Assembly (NCBI RefSeq): GCF_900111035.1 | Contig: NZ_FOFU01000008.1 | Span: 1 to 64,000, forward strand | DNA from: Treponema bryantii | GTDB taxonomy: Bacteria; Spirochaetota; Spirochaetia; Treponematales; Treponemataceae | Direction of reading: 5' to 3' | DNA: 64,000 nt | Part shown: piece by piece, positions 43,816 through 53,860 of the stretch | Layout: every line of letters starts with the position of its first letter | Numbering within the stretch: position 1 is the first letter of the stretch | Made by a program: the position numbers and the translations under genes | Notes under the pieces: generated by a model | The model's database searches: none | What the model saw: the letters and a program-made list of their open reading frames with translations, nothing else | What the model was told of the DNA's origin: nothing

Positions 43816-45300
43816 ATGATTAAAAAATTGTTCAAATGTTTTGTATATACGTTTATTCTTCTCTTTTTAGTATCCTGTCAGAATCAGTTAGACATGAAAG
43901 AAGTTTATACTGCAATGGGGGGAAAAAAAGATGGAATAACATTTACAATTACATATAAAAATGTGGGCGATTTAGAAAATCCAAATCCAACATCTTTTAC
44001 TATATCTCAAGATGTAACTTTACAAGAAGTTCAAAAGAATGGATTCGCATTTGGAGGCTGGTATACAGATCCTTCTTGCGATATTTCCACAAGAATTACT
44101 GGTTGGAAAGCTTATGAGAAGACGAACAATGTAGTTTTATATGCTAAATTTGTACAGGAAAAGTACAATATAACGTATTACAATGTTAACGGACTCTCTA
44201 ATCCTAATCCAAGAACTTATAATGTTAAAAATGATGTAACATTATTACCTGTAGAAAAGCCTGGTTATTTATTCCTTGGCTGGTATACAGATTCTTCATG
44301 CTCTCCACAGTCTAAAATTGAGGGCTGGGCTGCGTATGAAAAACAACAGGATATGTATTTATATGCTAACTTCAAACAGGTTGGTATATATATGGATCAT
44401 CGTGTAATTATCTTTAAAGGTACAACAGATTCTCCTGTTACTTTAATTCCAACTGTAGTTGGATATGATAATTCAAATCCTGTATGGACAAGTCTTGATA
44501 CAGATGTTGCAATAGTTCAGGATGGAGTTGTATCTCCTGTTAACTATGGAATTACTACTGTAAAGTATGAAACCGATGGTGGAGCTGCTTACGTATTCAT
44601 AATTGTAATGCAGGATTATGCAAATACAACTTATGATTCGGGAACAGTTCCTGTAGAAAATGGTTATTATACAAACAGTGCGAATGTAGTTTCATATAGT
44701 TTCAAAAATGGCCGACTCGACTTTAGAGGAAGACTAACTAATTCATCTAACTGGTGTCAAACAACTTGTGGAAATGGTGGCTGGACTTGGAATGTTAATG
44801 GAACTTCAGTAAATTTCCAGGATGGAAATAATACTGTTTCTGTTGGTGATATTGACTTGACGGTAATACCAGTACTTGCTTATGATTCGGCAACAAATAC
44901 ATCATTTGTAGTTATTTATCAGATGCTTACAAATACCAGCAATACAAAAATTACTGGTGCAAAAATGGCATCCCATTCAGATACGATGTTAGCATCTAAT
45001 GATAGAGCCAATATTATGCCAAAAGCATATGGAGCACGAATGTATGATCCAAACACTAAACTTGCATTTGATATGTATTGTTGTGACGGAGATGATTGTA
45101 CTCCTGTTGATACATTGTGGTATGGTTATTATTACCAAAGAACAAACCATTTATGGGATGGAACAATATATAAAGAGCATGTAACTAATACTGATACTGG
45201 TATGTGTTACGGTTGGATGAACATTGACATCGAACCAGGTGAAACTGTACTTAGGAGTATCCGTATGACTCTTGTAGAGTATGATCCGAATAACCCTTAA
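43816..45300 (+). CDS. Lipoprotein with InlB B-repeat-like domains
   Basis: 494 residues. The lipobox LVSC places the anchor at Cys21. Two repeats of the Listeria-Bacteroides type (PF09479-like) follow at about 40-190: each has GFAFGGWYTDPSC or GYLFLGWYTDSSC and ends LYAKF or LYANF. An Ig-like Big_2 module (VWTSLDTDVAIVQDGVVSPV) comes next, then an unassigned beta domain of about 220 residues. The start at 43816 has AAGAGAG upstream. Surface attachment is inferred from the domains. Confidence 0.88.
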   Translation: MIKKLFKCFVYTFILLFLVSCQNQLDMKEVYTAMGGKKDGITFTITYKNVGDLENPNPTSFTISQDVTLQEVQKNGFAFGGWYTDPSCDISTRITGWKAYEKTNNVVLYAKFVQEKYNITYYNVNGLSNPNPRTYNVKNDVTLLPVEKPGYLFLGWYTDSSCSPQSKIEGWAAYEKQQDMYLYANFKQVGIYMDHRVIIFKGTTDSPVTLIPTVVGYDNSNPVWTSLDTDVAIVQDGVVSPVNYGITTVKYETDGGAAYVFIIVMQDYANTTYDSGTVPVENGYYTNSANVVSYSFKNGRLDFRGRLTNSSNWCQTTCGNGGWTWNVNGTSVNFQDGNNTVSVGDIDLTVIPVLAYDSATNTSFVVIYQMLTNTSNTKITGAKMASHSDTMLASNDRANIMPKAYGARMYDPNTKLAFDMYCCDGDDCTPVDTLWYGYYYQRTNHLWDGTIYKEHVTNTDTGMCYGWMNIDIEPGETVLRSIRMTLVEYDPNNP

Positions 45301-45332
45301 GCAGGAAAATATTTAAAAATACAAAAAAACTA

Positions 45333-45375
45333 TAAGGCAATGTGGTTTAATAAATCACGTTGCCTTTATTTTTTT
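45333..45375 (+). terminator. Terminator after the lipoprotein pair
   Basis: AAGGCAATGTG (45334-45344) pairs with CACGTTGCCTT (45356-45366), one G-T, followed by ATTTTTTT. It isolates the lipoprotein genes from the signalling cassette that starts at 45427. A TATAAT at 45401-45406 may belong to that cassette's promoter, but no good -35 is visible. Confidence 0.88.
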
Positions 45376-45426
45376 ACTAGAAGAAAAACAAAAGTGGACT
45401 TATAATTATAGAGAGGCTATTTACAG

Positions 45427-47595
45427 GTGAGATATCAGTTAGACAGTTCTGCGCATAAATTACTAATTTTTCGCATTCGCCAGTTTGCACTTGTAGCAAC
45501 AGGAACCTTAATAAATGTTCTTCTGTCATTCCTGATGTTCAAACTTGGGTTACCTCTGTTTCTCGATACTGTTGGTACAATAGTTGTTTCAGCTTTAAGC
45601 GGTATGCTTTTGCTGGGAATTCTGACGGCTGTAATTTCAAATGTTGTATGTTCTATTTTTAATGAGGCTGCTCTTTACCTTGCCTTCTTTAATGCTCTGA
45701 TAGCAATCTTTACAGTCTGGTTCTTACAGAAACATTCCTTTAAGAAATTTGGAAAGACAATTCTTTTTGCTCTTGCTCTTTCAGTTTTTTCTGCAATTGC
45801 GGTTTCATTGATTCAATTTATTATATTGGTGCAGGGACAGCAGTCTGTTGTTTCTCAGACGGCACATTCATTTTCTTCTGCTGCAAATTTCCCATATCTG
45901 ATTTCTTTTATACTTGTTAATTTTTTACTTCAGATAGCAGATAAAGGAATATCGTGTTTACTGGTAATGATTCTTGTGAAAGTTATACCACAGGAAAAAC
46001 TCAGTATTTATTCTTTAGGCGCATGGTTACAGAGGCCTCTGTCTGAACAGGAATTAAAAGAATTAAAAAGCATGCGCAGAACTGTAAAACGTTCTCTGCG
46101 TTCCAGAACAACTCATACTTTAGTTCTGTCTTCCTTCATGGTAATGATTCTTACAGGATGGACTGGCCTTCGTATTTATTCTCAAAATGAAAAAGCTAAA
46201 AAAACAGAAAGTGCCTGGAGTACAGTGAAAACTGCCGCATCAATTATTGATCTTGATAAATTTGATGATTATATAAAATATGGAAGAGATGCAGAAGGGT
46301 ATAATGAAACTGCTGAACTCCTTTCAAAATTGTGGATGTGTGCATCTGATATTTCTTACCTTTATGTTGTGAAGCCTGAAGGTATGAACGGCAGATTTAT
46401 TTTTGATGTAGATACAAGCATAGTTGATGAAGATGCAGAACCTCCATATTACCCGGGAGAAGTCATTCCTTTTGAGGAACCTTTTGAACCATATCTTATG
46501 GATCTTGCAGAAGGAAAACTTGTTGGTCCTATAGAAACAAACGATGCCTGGGGCTGGCTGCTTACAGTTTATTACCCTGTAACTGATAGCCTTGGAAATA
46601 TGAAATGCTATGTTGGAGCAGATGTTTCTCTTCAATACATAGCAGATTATATGTTTGTATTCTTTATGAAAATTATCCTGACAATGGCAGGTTTCTTTAT
46701 TTTAATTGTAGCCTTTGCTTTATGGAAAACCGGAGTATACACTTCAATTCCTATAAGTACCATGACTTCTTGTCTTGAACGTTTTGCTATGTCTGGTGAA
46801 GATCAGGAAAAACTTGATGAAAATGTAAGGATTATCCGCTCTCTTGATATTCATACTGAGGACGAGGTTGAAAAACTTTACAAGGCTATCTGTAAGATGA
46901 CACTTAATCAGGCAGAGCAGATGCGTGATATCAGACATCTTTCGGATTCAACTCTTAAGATGCAGGATGGCCTGATTATTACAATGGCGGATATGGTAGA
47001 AAGCCGCGATTCTGATACTGGTGCTCATGTTCAGAAAACGGCTGCCTATGTAAGAATCATCGTAGAAGGTTTAAAAAAGAAAGGCTACTATGCTCAGAAA
47101 ATTACACCTAAATTTATTTCTGATGTTGTACGTTCGGCTCCGCTTCATGATGTTGGAAAAATCAATATTCCAGATGGAGTTTTGAATAAGCCTGGAAAAC
47201 TTACTGATGAAGAATTTGAGATTATGAAAAGTCATACAACTGCAGGTAAGATTCTTCTTGAAAATGCAATCAGCTCTGTTCAGGGTGAAAACTATTTGAA
47301 AGAAGCCCGTAATATGGCAGCTTATCATCATGAGAGATGGGATGGAAAAGGCTATCCAGAAAAACTTCACGGTGAGGTAATTCCGCTTTCTGCGCGTATT
47401 ATGGCTGTTGCAGATGTTTTTGATGCGCTTACTTCTCCGCGTGTTTATAAACCTGCCTTTCCAATTGAAAAGGCTCTGGAGATTCTTCAGGAAGGTGCAG
47501 GAACTCAGTTTGATGCAAAATGTATAGAAGTGTTTATGGATGCACTGCCAGAAGTAAAGATGATTTTAAAGAAATATAGTTCTGTGGTTTATTAA
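45427..47595 (+). CDS. Membrane sensor with intact HD-GYP phosphodiesterase domain
   Basis: 722 residues, GTG start with GAGAGG upstream. The N-terminal 200 residues form about six membrane helices resembling ECF-transporter S components (GLPLFLDTVGTIVVSALSG). A further helix, an extracellular Cache-like sensor (about 255-415) and a last helix follow. The HD-GYP domain is complete: DSDTGAHVQKT, LHDVGKI (H574, D575), HHERWDGKGYP (H634, H635) and ARIMAVADVFDALTS. It should hydrolyse c-di-GMP in response to an outside signal. The next gene starts 11 nt downstream. Confidence 0.92.
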   Translation: MRYQLDSSAHKLLIFRIRQFALVATGTLINVLLSFLMFKLGLPLFLDTVGTIVVSALSGMLLLGILTAVISNVVCSIFNEAALYLAFFNALIAIFTVWFLQKHSFKKFGKTILFALALSVFSAIAVSLIQFIILVQGQQSVVSQTAHSFSSAANFPYLISFILVNFLLQIADKGISCLLVMILVKVIPQEKLSIYSLGAWLQRPLSEQELKELKSMRRTVKRSLRSRTTHTLVLSSFMVMILTGWTGLRIYSQNEKAKKTESAWSTVKTAASIIDLDKFDDYIKYGRDAEGYNETAELLSKLWMCASDISYLYVVKPEGMNGRFIFDVDTSIVDEDAEPPYYPGEVIPFEEPFEPYLMDLAEGKLVGPIETNDAWGWLLTVYYPVTDSLGNMKCYVGADVSLQYIADYMFVFFMKIILTMAGFFILIVAFALWKTGVYTSIPISTMTSCLERFAMSGEDQEKLDENVRIIRSLDIHTEDEVEKLYKAICKMTLNQAEQMRDIRHLSDSTLKMQDGLIITMADMVESRDSDTGAHVQKTAAYVRIIVEGLKKKGYYAQKITPKFISDVVRSAPLHDVGKINIPDGVLNKPGKLTDEEFEIMKSHTTAGKILLENAISSVQGENYLKEARNMAAYHHERWDGKGYPEKLHGEVIPLSARIMAVADVFDALTSPRVYKPAFPIEKALEILQEGAGTQFDAKCIEVFMDALPEVKMILKKYSSVVY

Positions 47596-47606
47596 AGAGG
47601 TGATTT

Positions 47607-50600
47607 GTGACGGCAAAAATGATTAAGGCAAAAATCAAGAAATCTCTAAAATCCTCGCTTTTAATTATTTTTGCATTAACAGGAACACTGAAATTATCTG
47701 CCGTTGACAATCATAGAATAGGCGGCGGTTACGCAGTTACAGGACAGATTGTACAGACCGGATATACCTGTGAAATTTATAATGCAACAAACGGGCTTCC
47801 CACTTCAGATGCAAACTATATTCTTGGCTCCACAGATGGTTATGTATGGATTTGTGGTTATGCAGGCGTAATCCGCTATGATGGTTCTGTTTTTGAAAGA
47901 CTTCCTCCGGTTAATGGACTGACAAGCGGTCGTGTTTTATTTGAAGACAGCAGGCACAGAATATGGGTTGGAACCAATGATAATGGTGTTGTAGTTATAG
48001 ACGGTGAAAAGATGCGGCATTATACCTTTAGAGAAGGGCTGCCATCTTCTTCAATAAGAACTTTTGCAGAAGATCTTGAAGGTAATATTTTTATTGGTAC
48101 AACTTCGGGGCTTGCGTATGTAGATGCAATCGGCCAGTTGACAACGCTTTCTAATGAAGTTTTAGATGAAGAAAGAATTTTAAAACTGGATTCTGATTCA
48201 CGTGGAAATATCTACGGCCAGACAAAAAATGGACTTATTTTTATTATCAATAACTGCTCGGTTACAAACATCTATTCAAGTGCAGAACTTGGAATTGAAA
48301 AGATAACCACGATTATGGCTGATCCTGTAGTTCCTGGAAACTTATATTATGGAACAGAATCAAGTTATATTTACTATGGTGGATTCGGTAACAAAGCTGA
48401 GTTCATGACAAAAATCAATGTATCACCTTTGGAAAATATTCACTGGCTTAGTTATGACTGTGGACGAGTCTGGATATCTTCTACTTCAACTATTGGTTAT
48501 CTTGATAAGAAAAATCAGTTTAAGATTCCTTCTAATATTCCCATGAATCATAATATAGAAATGTCAACTTCAGATTATCAGGGTAATATCTGGATGGCTT
48601 CTTCAACTCAGGGAGTAATGAAGCTTGTTACGAATAATTTTGTTGATCTTTCTGAACAGGCTCAGCTTCCAAAAGAAACTGTAAATGCAACCTGTCTTCA
48701 TAATGGTTTACTTTATATAGGAACTGACCGTGGTCTTCAGATTCTTAAAAATACAACTCCTGTTTATAATAAACTTACTGAATATATAGGGACTGCGCGT
48801 ATCCGCTGTATTATTACAGATAAGAATGAAAATCTCTGGGTTGCAACATATACAAATAATCTTGGAATAGTATGTCAGAAAAAAGATGGTACAATAATTT
48901 CTTATACAACTGCGAATGGTCTTTTAAGCAATCAGATCAGATGTTTAAGTGCAGCTTCTGATGGAAGGATTCTGGCTGGAACAAACAGCGGGCTTGCAAT
49001 AATTAAAGATGGCAAAGTTTTGGCTACCTATGGAACAGAACAGGGAATCAGAAATACGGAATTTATTACAGTCGCAGAAGGAGATGATGGTTCTGTATAT
49101 TGTGGCAGTGATGGTGATGGAATTTATATAATTGGAAAAGACGGCATCTCTAAAATTGGCCGCAATGAAGGTCTTTCGAGCGATGTCGTAATGAAAATTA
49201 AAAAAGATGAAGAGAGAGATGTTTACTGGATTATTACTTCTAATTCAATTGAATGTCTTCGAAATGGTTCAATAAAGACTATTTCAAGTATGCCATATAA
49301 CAATAATTATGATATTCATTTTAACGACAAGGATGAAGCATGGATCCTTTCATCTTATGGTGTTTTTGCGATTAATGCAGACAATCTGTTTTATGACTAT
49401 ATAAAGGATTATAGAATTTTTACAATTGCTAACGGACTTCCATATTCAATAACAGGAAATTCCTATAGTGCCTATGATGAATCTGGAAATCTTTATATTG
49501 CAGGAAGAGAAGGTGTTGTTTTTGTTAATCTGAATCATTTCTATGATGCAAAAACAAATATTAAAATTGCACTGAATTCTATTTATTGTGAGAATCAGAG
49601 AATCTTGCCTAACGCAGACGGAAGTTTTACATTGCCACCATCTCACGGACGCGTTAAGTTTAATGTATCTGTTTTGGATTACTCTCTTGAAAATCCTTAT
49701 GTACGGGTATTCCTTGAAGGTAATTTTGATGATGGTATTACTGCACAGCGTAATGCTTTAACTTCTCTGGAATATACAAGACTCTCATACGGAAATTATA
49801 ATCTGCATGTTCAGATTATTGATGATAATAAAACAGATGTTCTTTCTTCACGGACTTTTGCTATTGTAAAAAAGCCAATGCTTGGAGAACTCTGGGTTTT
49901 CAGAATCTTCATTCTTGCTTTGGGAACAATTATAATCGGTCTTATTGTATGGCGTCTTATGAAATCAACAGTTATAAGACATCAGTATGCAGAAGTCCGT
50001 CTTGCAAAAGAAGAAGCAGAACGTGCAAATATGGCAAAATCCCGCTTCCTTTCAAATATGTCTCAGGAAATCCTTACTCCTATAAATACCATTATGGGAA
50101 TGAATGAGATGATTATGCGTGAGGATTTTACTAACGTTCCTAGAGGCTATTTTATATCGATTATGAATTACGCTTTCGGTATAAGGGGCGCTTCACAGTC
50201 TCTTCTAACTTTTGTGACCGATGTTCTTGAAATGACAAAAATTGAAACTGGAAAAATGGAACTTGTTCAAAGTGAATATGAAGTACAGGGAATGCTGTAT
50301 TCAATCATTGATCCACTCCGATCTATTATTGCAGATAAAGGTTTAAAATTTGATATCAAAATTGATGAAATGCTCCCAAAGCGTCTTTATGGAGATTTAG
50401 GAAAAATCAGGCAGGTAATGTTTAAATTGCTATCAAATGCCATAGAATACACAGAGAAGGGCAGCATAGAATTTAAGCTTTCACTTGTTTCCAGAAATGA
50501 TTCAGAATGCAGTCTTTGTTTTTCTGTAAAAGATACTGGAATTGGAATTAAAACTGAAAATCTGGATCAGCTCTTTGTTGCTTCAGACGATCAGCATAAA

Positions 50601-51572
50601 AATCTTGGACTGAGAATCTCAAAGAAATTTGCAGAACTGATGGGCGGAGAACTCGTATGCCATAGTGTATATGCTCAGGGCTCTGAGTTTATTTTTACTC
50701 TTAATCAAAAAATCATTGATTCAACACCACTTGGAGTTTTCAATGAACAGAATGAAGAAGCTAATATAAAAGGTCCTTATATTCCTGAGTTTATTGCTCC
50801 TGATGCTGATATTCTTGTTGCAGATGAAAATCAGATGAATCTTGAAATAATCAAAAATCTCTTAAAAGCAACAAAGGTTTTTGTTACAACTGCATCTAAT
50901 GCTGAGGATAGCCTTGAAAAACTGAGAAAGAGTTTCTTTAATATTGCATTTATAGATCAGAAGCTTATTCTAAATCTGGAAGAGGATTTTATTGGAAAAA
51001 TCAGGGAGAAAAATCCAGATCTTCCAGTTTATATAATTACAGAAAATACATTTACAGGTGAACAGAAATATAAAGATATGGGCTATAAGGGCTGTCTTTA
51101 TACACCTATAGACAGTCTTCTTCTGGAACGAACCATAATGCGAAATCTTCCGGAACAGATGATGCAGCAGCCCCCAAAAGGTTATTTTTCAGAAGCCTTA
51201 ACTGAATTTCCAGTTATGTTAAACTGGATGAAAGATGTTGAAGGAATTTCTGTTGAAGAAGGTGTTAAGAATTCTGTCGGTGTAAGTGGTTTTATCCGAG
51301 GAATACAACTTTTCTATGAAACAATCGACGAAAATGCGCAGAATATAGAAAATGCCTATATGAAAGGAGATTTTGAAGTTTATAAAGCAAAGATTCAAAT
51401 GATTAAGAACTCTGCTTATATTATAGGAGCTGATACTCTGCTTCAGCTTGCTGCAAAACTTGAAGAGGCTTGTGATAAAGATGATAAAATATATATCGCC
51501 TCTCATACAGATGAACTTCTAAAAGTATATACTTCATTTAAAGAAAAGCTTAGTGCCATTGAGGAGTCGTAA
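47607..51572 (+). CDS. Beta-propeller hybrid sensor kinase lacking both phospho-acceptor histidines
   Basis: 1321 residues, GTG start with AAAGAGG six bases upstream. A signal peptide precedes a long two-component-propeller sensor (repeats such as GYVWICGYAGVIRYD and HRIWVGTNDNGVVVID), a Y_Y_Y-like domain, a membrane helix near 768-788, HisKA, HATPase, receiver and HPt. The HisKA motif reads MSQEILTP, so the His is Gln820. The receiver keeps the acidic pair and Asp1117, but its Lys is Thr1166 (YTP). The HPt motif KIQMIKNSA has Gln1264 for His. The ATP boxes (NAIEYT, DTGIGI) remain. Phosphotransfer looks lost. Confidence 0.9.
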   Translation: MTAKMIKAKIKKSLKSSLLIIFALTGTLKLSAVDNHRIGGGYAVTGQIVQTGYTCEIYNATNGLPTSDANYILGSTDGYVWICGYAGVIRYDGSVFERLPPVNGLTSGRVLFEDSRHRIWVGTNDNGVVVIDGEKMRHYTFREGLPSSSIRTFAEDLEGNIFIGTTSGLAYVDAIGQLTTLSNEVLDEERILKLDSDSRGNIYGQTKNGLIFIINNCSVTNIYSSAELGIEKITTIMADPVVPGNLYYGTESSYIYYGGFGNKAEFMTKINVSPLENIHWLSYDCGRVWISSTSTIGYLDKKNQFKIPSNIPMNHNIEMSTSDYQGNIWMASSTQGVMKLVTNNFVDLSEQAQLPKETVNATCLHNGLLYIGTDRGLQILKNTTPVYNKLTEYIGTARIRCIITDKNENLWVATYTNNLGIVCQKKDGTIISYTTANGLLSNQIRCLSAASDGRILAGTNSGLAIIKDGKVLATYGTEQGIRNTEFITVAEGDDGSVYCGSDGDGIYIIGKDGISKIGRNEGLSSDVVMKIKKDEERDVYWIITSNSIECLRNGSIKTISSMPYNNNYDIHFNDKDEAWILSSYGVFAINADNLFYDYIKDYRIFTIANGLPYSITGNSYSAYDESGNLYIAGREGVVFVNLNHFYDAKTNIKIALNSIYCENQRILPNADGSFTLPPSHGRVKFNVSVLDYSLENPYVRVFLEGNFDDGITAQRNALTSLEYTRLSYGNYNLHVQIIDDNKTDVLSSRTFAIVKKPMLGELWVFRIFILALGTIIIGLIVWRLMKSTVIRHQYAEVRLAKEEAERANMAKSRFLSNMSQEILTPINTIMGMNEMIMREDFTNVPRGYFISIMNYAFGIRGASQSLLTFVTDVLEMTKIETGKMELVQSEYEVQGMLYSIIDPLRSIIADKGLKFDIKIDEMLPKRLYGDLGKIRQVMFKLLSNAIEYTEKGSIEFKLSLVSRNDSECSLCFSVKDTGIGIKTENLDQLFVASDDQHKNLGLRISKKFAELMGGELVCHSVYAQGSEFIFTLNQKIIDSTPLGVFNEQNEEANIKGPYIPEFIAPDADILVADENQMNLEIIKNLLKATKVFVTTASNAEDSLEKLRKSFFNIAFIDQKLILNLEEDFIGKIREKNPDLPVYIITENTFTGEQKYKDMGYKGCLYTPIDSLLLERTIMRNLPEQMMQQPPKGYFSEALTEFPVMLNWMKDVEGISVEEGVKNSVGVSGFIRGIQLFYETIDENAQNIENAYMKGDFEVYKAKIQMIKNSAYIIGADTLLQLAAKLEEACDKDDKIYIASHTDELLKVYTSFKEKLSAIEES

Positions 51573-51574
51573 TT

Positions 51575-53860
51575 ATGTTTGATTTTATAAGAAATCATCA
51601 GATGAACATTATGCTCATTCTTACTGCAATTTGTATGCTAATGGCATTTATGCTTCTTATTACAAGATTCCTTCCAAAAAGAAGAAAGTGGATTCTTATT
51701 GTTCTGGAATTGATTGCTGCAGGCCTTATTGGTTTTGACCGTCTTACATATATTTATAATGGAGATAATTCCAGCTTTGGCTATGTAATGACAAGGCTTT
51801 CTAACTTTTTAGTTTTTTCTCTGACTTCGGGAATTGTACTTTGTTTTAATTATTATCTGGAAGATTTACTGGCAAGCCAGAAAATTAGAGTCCACTTTAA
51901 AAGACTTACAGTTGTCAAAATTGCTACTATTGTTGAGATTCTTTTAGTTGTAATAAATCTTTTTACGGGCGGTTATTATTCCTTCACCGAAAAGAATGTA
52001 TATTTCCGTGGCTCATTTTTCTTAATCTGTTATATAGTTCCAGTAGTTTGCCCAATAATTCAGCTTTCAGTAATTCTCAAATATAGAAAATCTTTCAGCC
52101 GTTTTATTTATATGGCTATGTTCATCTATATTGTCGTGCCGATTGTTGTGGGAATAATTCAGATTTTTACTTATGGTCTTTCAATTGTTAATATGGCCAT
52201 TGTTATGTCATCCATCACAATGTACTTTTTTACTTATCTTGATATTAACGATGAAGTTATCAGAGCACATAATCTCGAATTGTTTTCTTTAAAAGCAGAA
52301 CAGAGAATGATGAAAGACTTGTTCGGACAGACCGCAGAAGCTTTTACAAAAGCAGTCGAAGAGTGTGATGCAAAATCAAAGGGGAAAGCAAAGAAGGCTG
52401 CAGATATTGCAAGAAAGATTGCAGAAGAAAGCGGAAAGAGCAAGGATGAGTGTGAAGAGGTTTACTATGCAGCACTTTTACATAAGGTTGCAAGTGAAGA
52501 GGTTCTTAATGGTATAAAAGATTATCCATACCTTGCTGAAACTGCCCGTTATTGTAAAGACAGATATGATGGAAAAGATAATAAGTCTGGACTTGTTGGA
52601 GATGAAATTCCTGAAATTGCTCGTATTGTTGCTGTTGCAGATGCCTGGTGTTTTTATACCGAAGAAAATAAAGAAAGAAAAGCGATTCCTAATGTTGTAA
52701 TACGTGAAGAATTCCTAAAGGAAGCTGGTGCGAAATTTGATCCGCATTTTTCAAAGGTAATGGTTCATCTTATGGATATTCAGACTTTTGGTCAGATTTC
52801 TGCAACCGAAGATAAACTTGAAACTGAACTTTCATGCAGTAATTATCGTGAAAATGTTTCACTTGGAATTCCTGTTTCCCGTAACATCACTAAAATCAGT
52901 TTTAAAAGTAAGATTCTAAAAGAGAATGAAACGGAAGCAACTTTTAGTGCTCCTTCATTAGTGATTTTTGATTCTTTTGATAAACATGTTTATGAAACAG
53001 AAAAACTTATAGAATCATATCGCTATGTTGAATACGGTGAACTTTGGTTTGACGGACATTCAATCAGTACGAATGCCCGAAACATAGAAGTTAAGGTAAA
53101 AGAAAAGAATGGTTCTGATAAATGGAATAATCCTGAAGGGTTGTATACAATAATATCTGGAAGATATGAAGATCATCTGAAACTTGATTTGGAGACTGAA
53201 AACAAAATAGTAAGTGTTGTTATTGCACTTTCTGACAGTTCTAAATCTGTATATATTGGTCTTACCGGTGAAAATTGTCAGCTAAGTGACATTAAGGTTG
53301 AAGAAACCGATAAACAGTATGGCGAAAATGATATTCCACGTATTTCTGAAAAGGTAAGTTATATAGATAGAATTGAGGCTGATATTCCAAATATTCAGAT
53401 AAACAGTCCATGCGGTGTTTATACAGATGGAATTAAAATTAAGGAAAATATGACTTTAGCTTTTCATACTATGAGTTTTCCGGAATCTTCGTTTGTATGG
53501 CACTGTCCATCGATTGTATTGTTTTATTCAGAAGATGGAAAGGTTGGTGGCCCGGGCTATCGTGAATATGCATTCATTAAACTGGATGGAGAAGATAACG
53601 GTTCAAATGATTATGCTGAAAATCATTTTTCAATGAATAAAAAATCAGCGTTCCAGGACTGGAGTGAATGGAAAAACTTTAATAAAGCTGGTTTTGACTG
53701 CGAAATTGAATTCCAGAAAAAAGATAAAACTGTTGTATTTCACACAGAAAATTATGGTATAAATATCAAAAATACAACTACAATTCTTGATGAGAATAAT
53801 TCGATCTATGTTGCCCTTACGGGTGATCAGTGTGCAATTACTGATATAAGAATGAGGTAA
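51575..53860 (+). CDS. Seven-helix membrane protein with degenerate HD-GYP domain
   Basis: 761 residues; the ATG is 2 nt after the previous stop. About seven membrane helices (1-225) are followed by an HD-GYP fold in which the catalytic residues are gone: SKGKAKK where TGxHxxRV is expected, LLHKVAS (H303-K304) for LLHDVGK, and YCKDRYDGKDNK for HHERWDGKGYP. ARIVAVADAW is still conserved, which supports homology. The C-terminal 330 residues are two copies of a beta domain ending IYVALTGDQCAITDI and VYIGLTGENCQLSDI. It probably serves as a binding or scaffold partner. Confidence 0.88.
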   Translation: MFDFIRNHQMNIMLILTAICMLMAFMLLITRFLPKRRKWILIVLELIAAGLIGFDRLTYIYNGDNSSFGYVMTRLSNFLVFSLTSGIVLCFNYYLEDLLASQKIRVHFKRLTVVKIATIVEILLVVINLFTGGYYSFTEKNVYFRGSFFLICYIVPVVCPIIQLSVILKYRKSFSRFIYMAMFIYIVVPIVVGIIQIFTYGLSIVNMAIVMSSITMYFFTYLDINDEVIRAHNLELFSLKAEQRMMKDLFGQTAEAFTKAVEECDAKSKGKAKKAADIARKIAEESGKSKDECEEVYYAALLHKVASEEVLNGIKDYPYLAETARYCKDRYDGKDNKSGLVGDEIPEIARIVAVADAWCFYTEENKERKAIPNVVIREEFLKEAGAKFDPHFSKVMVHLMDIQTFGQISATEDKLETELSCSNYRENVSLGIPVSRNITKISFKSKILKENETEATFSAPSLVIFDSFDKHVYETEKLIESYRYVEYGELWFDGHSISTNARNIEVKVKEKNGSDKWNNPEGLYTIISGRYEDHLKLDLETENKIVSVVIALSDSSKSVYIGLTGENCQLSDIKVEETDKQYGENDIPRISEKVSYIDRIEADIPNIQINSPCGVYTDGIKIKENMTLAFHTMSFPESSFVWHCPSIVLFYSEDGKVGGPGYREYAFIKLDGEDNGSNDYAENHFSMNKKSAFQDWSEWKNFNKAGFDCEIEFQKKDKTVVFHTENYGINIKNTTTILDENNSIYVALTGDQCAITDIRMR

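Noticed and set aside
47607-53860. Pseudogene decay as the reason for lost catalytic residues
   Set aside because: Both frames are long and uninterrupted, with good ribosome sites or coupling, and non-catalytic conserved motifs are intact.
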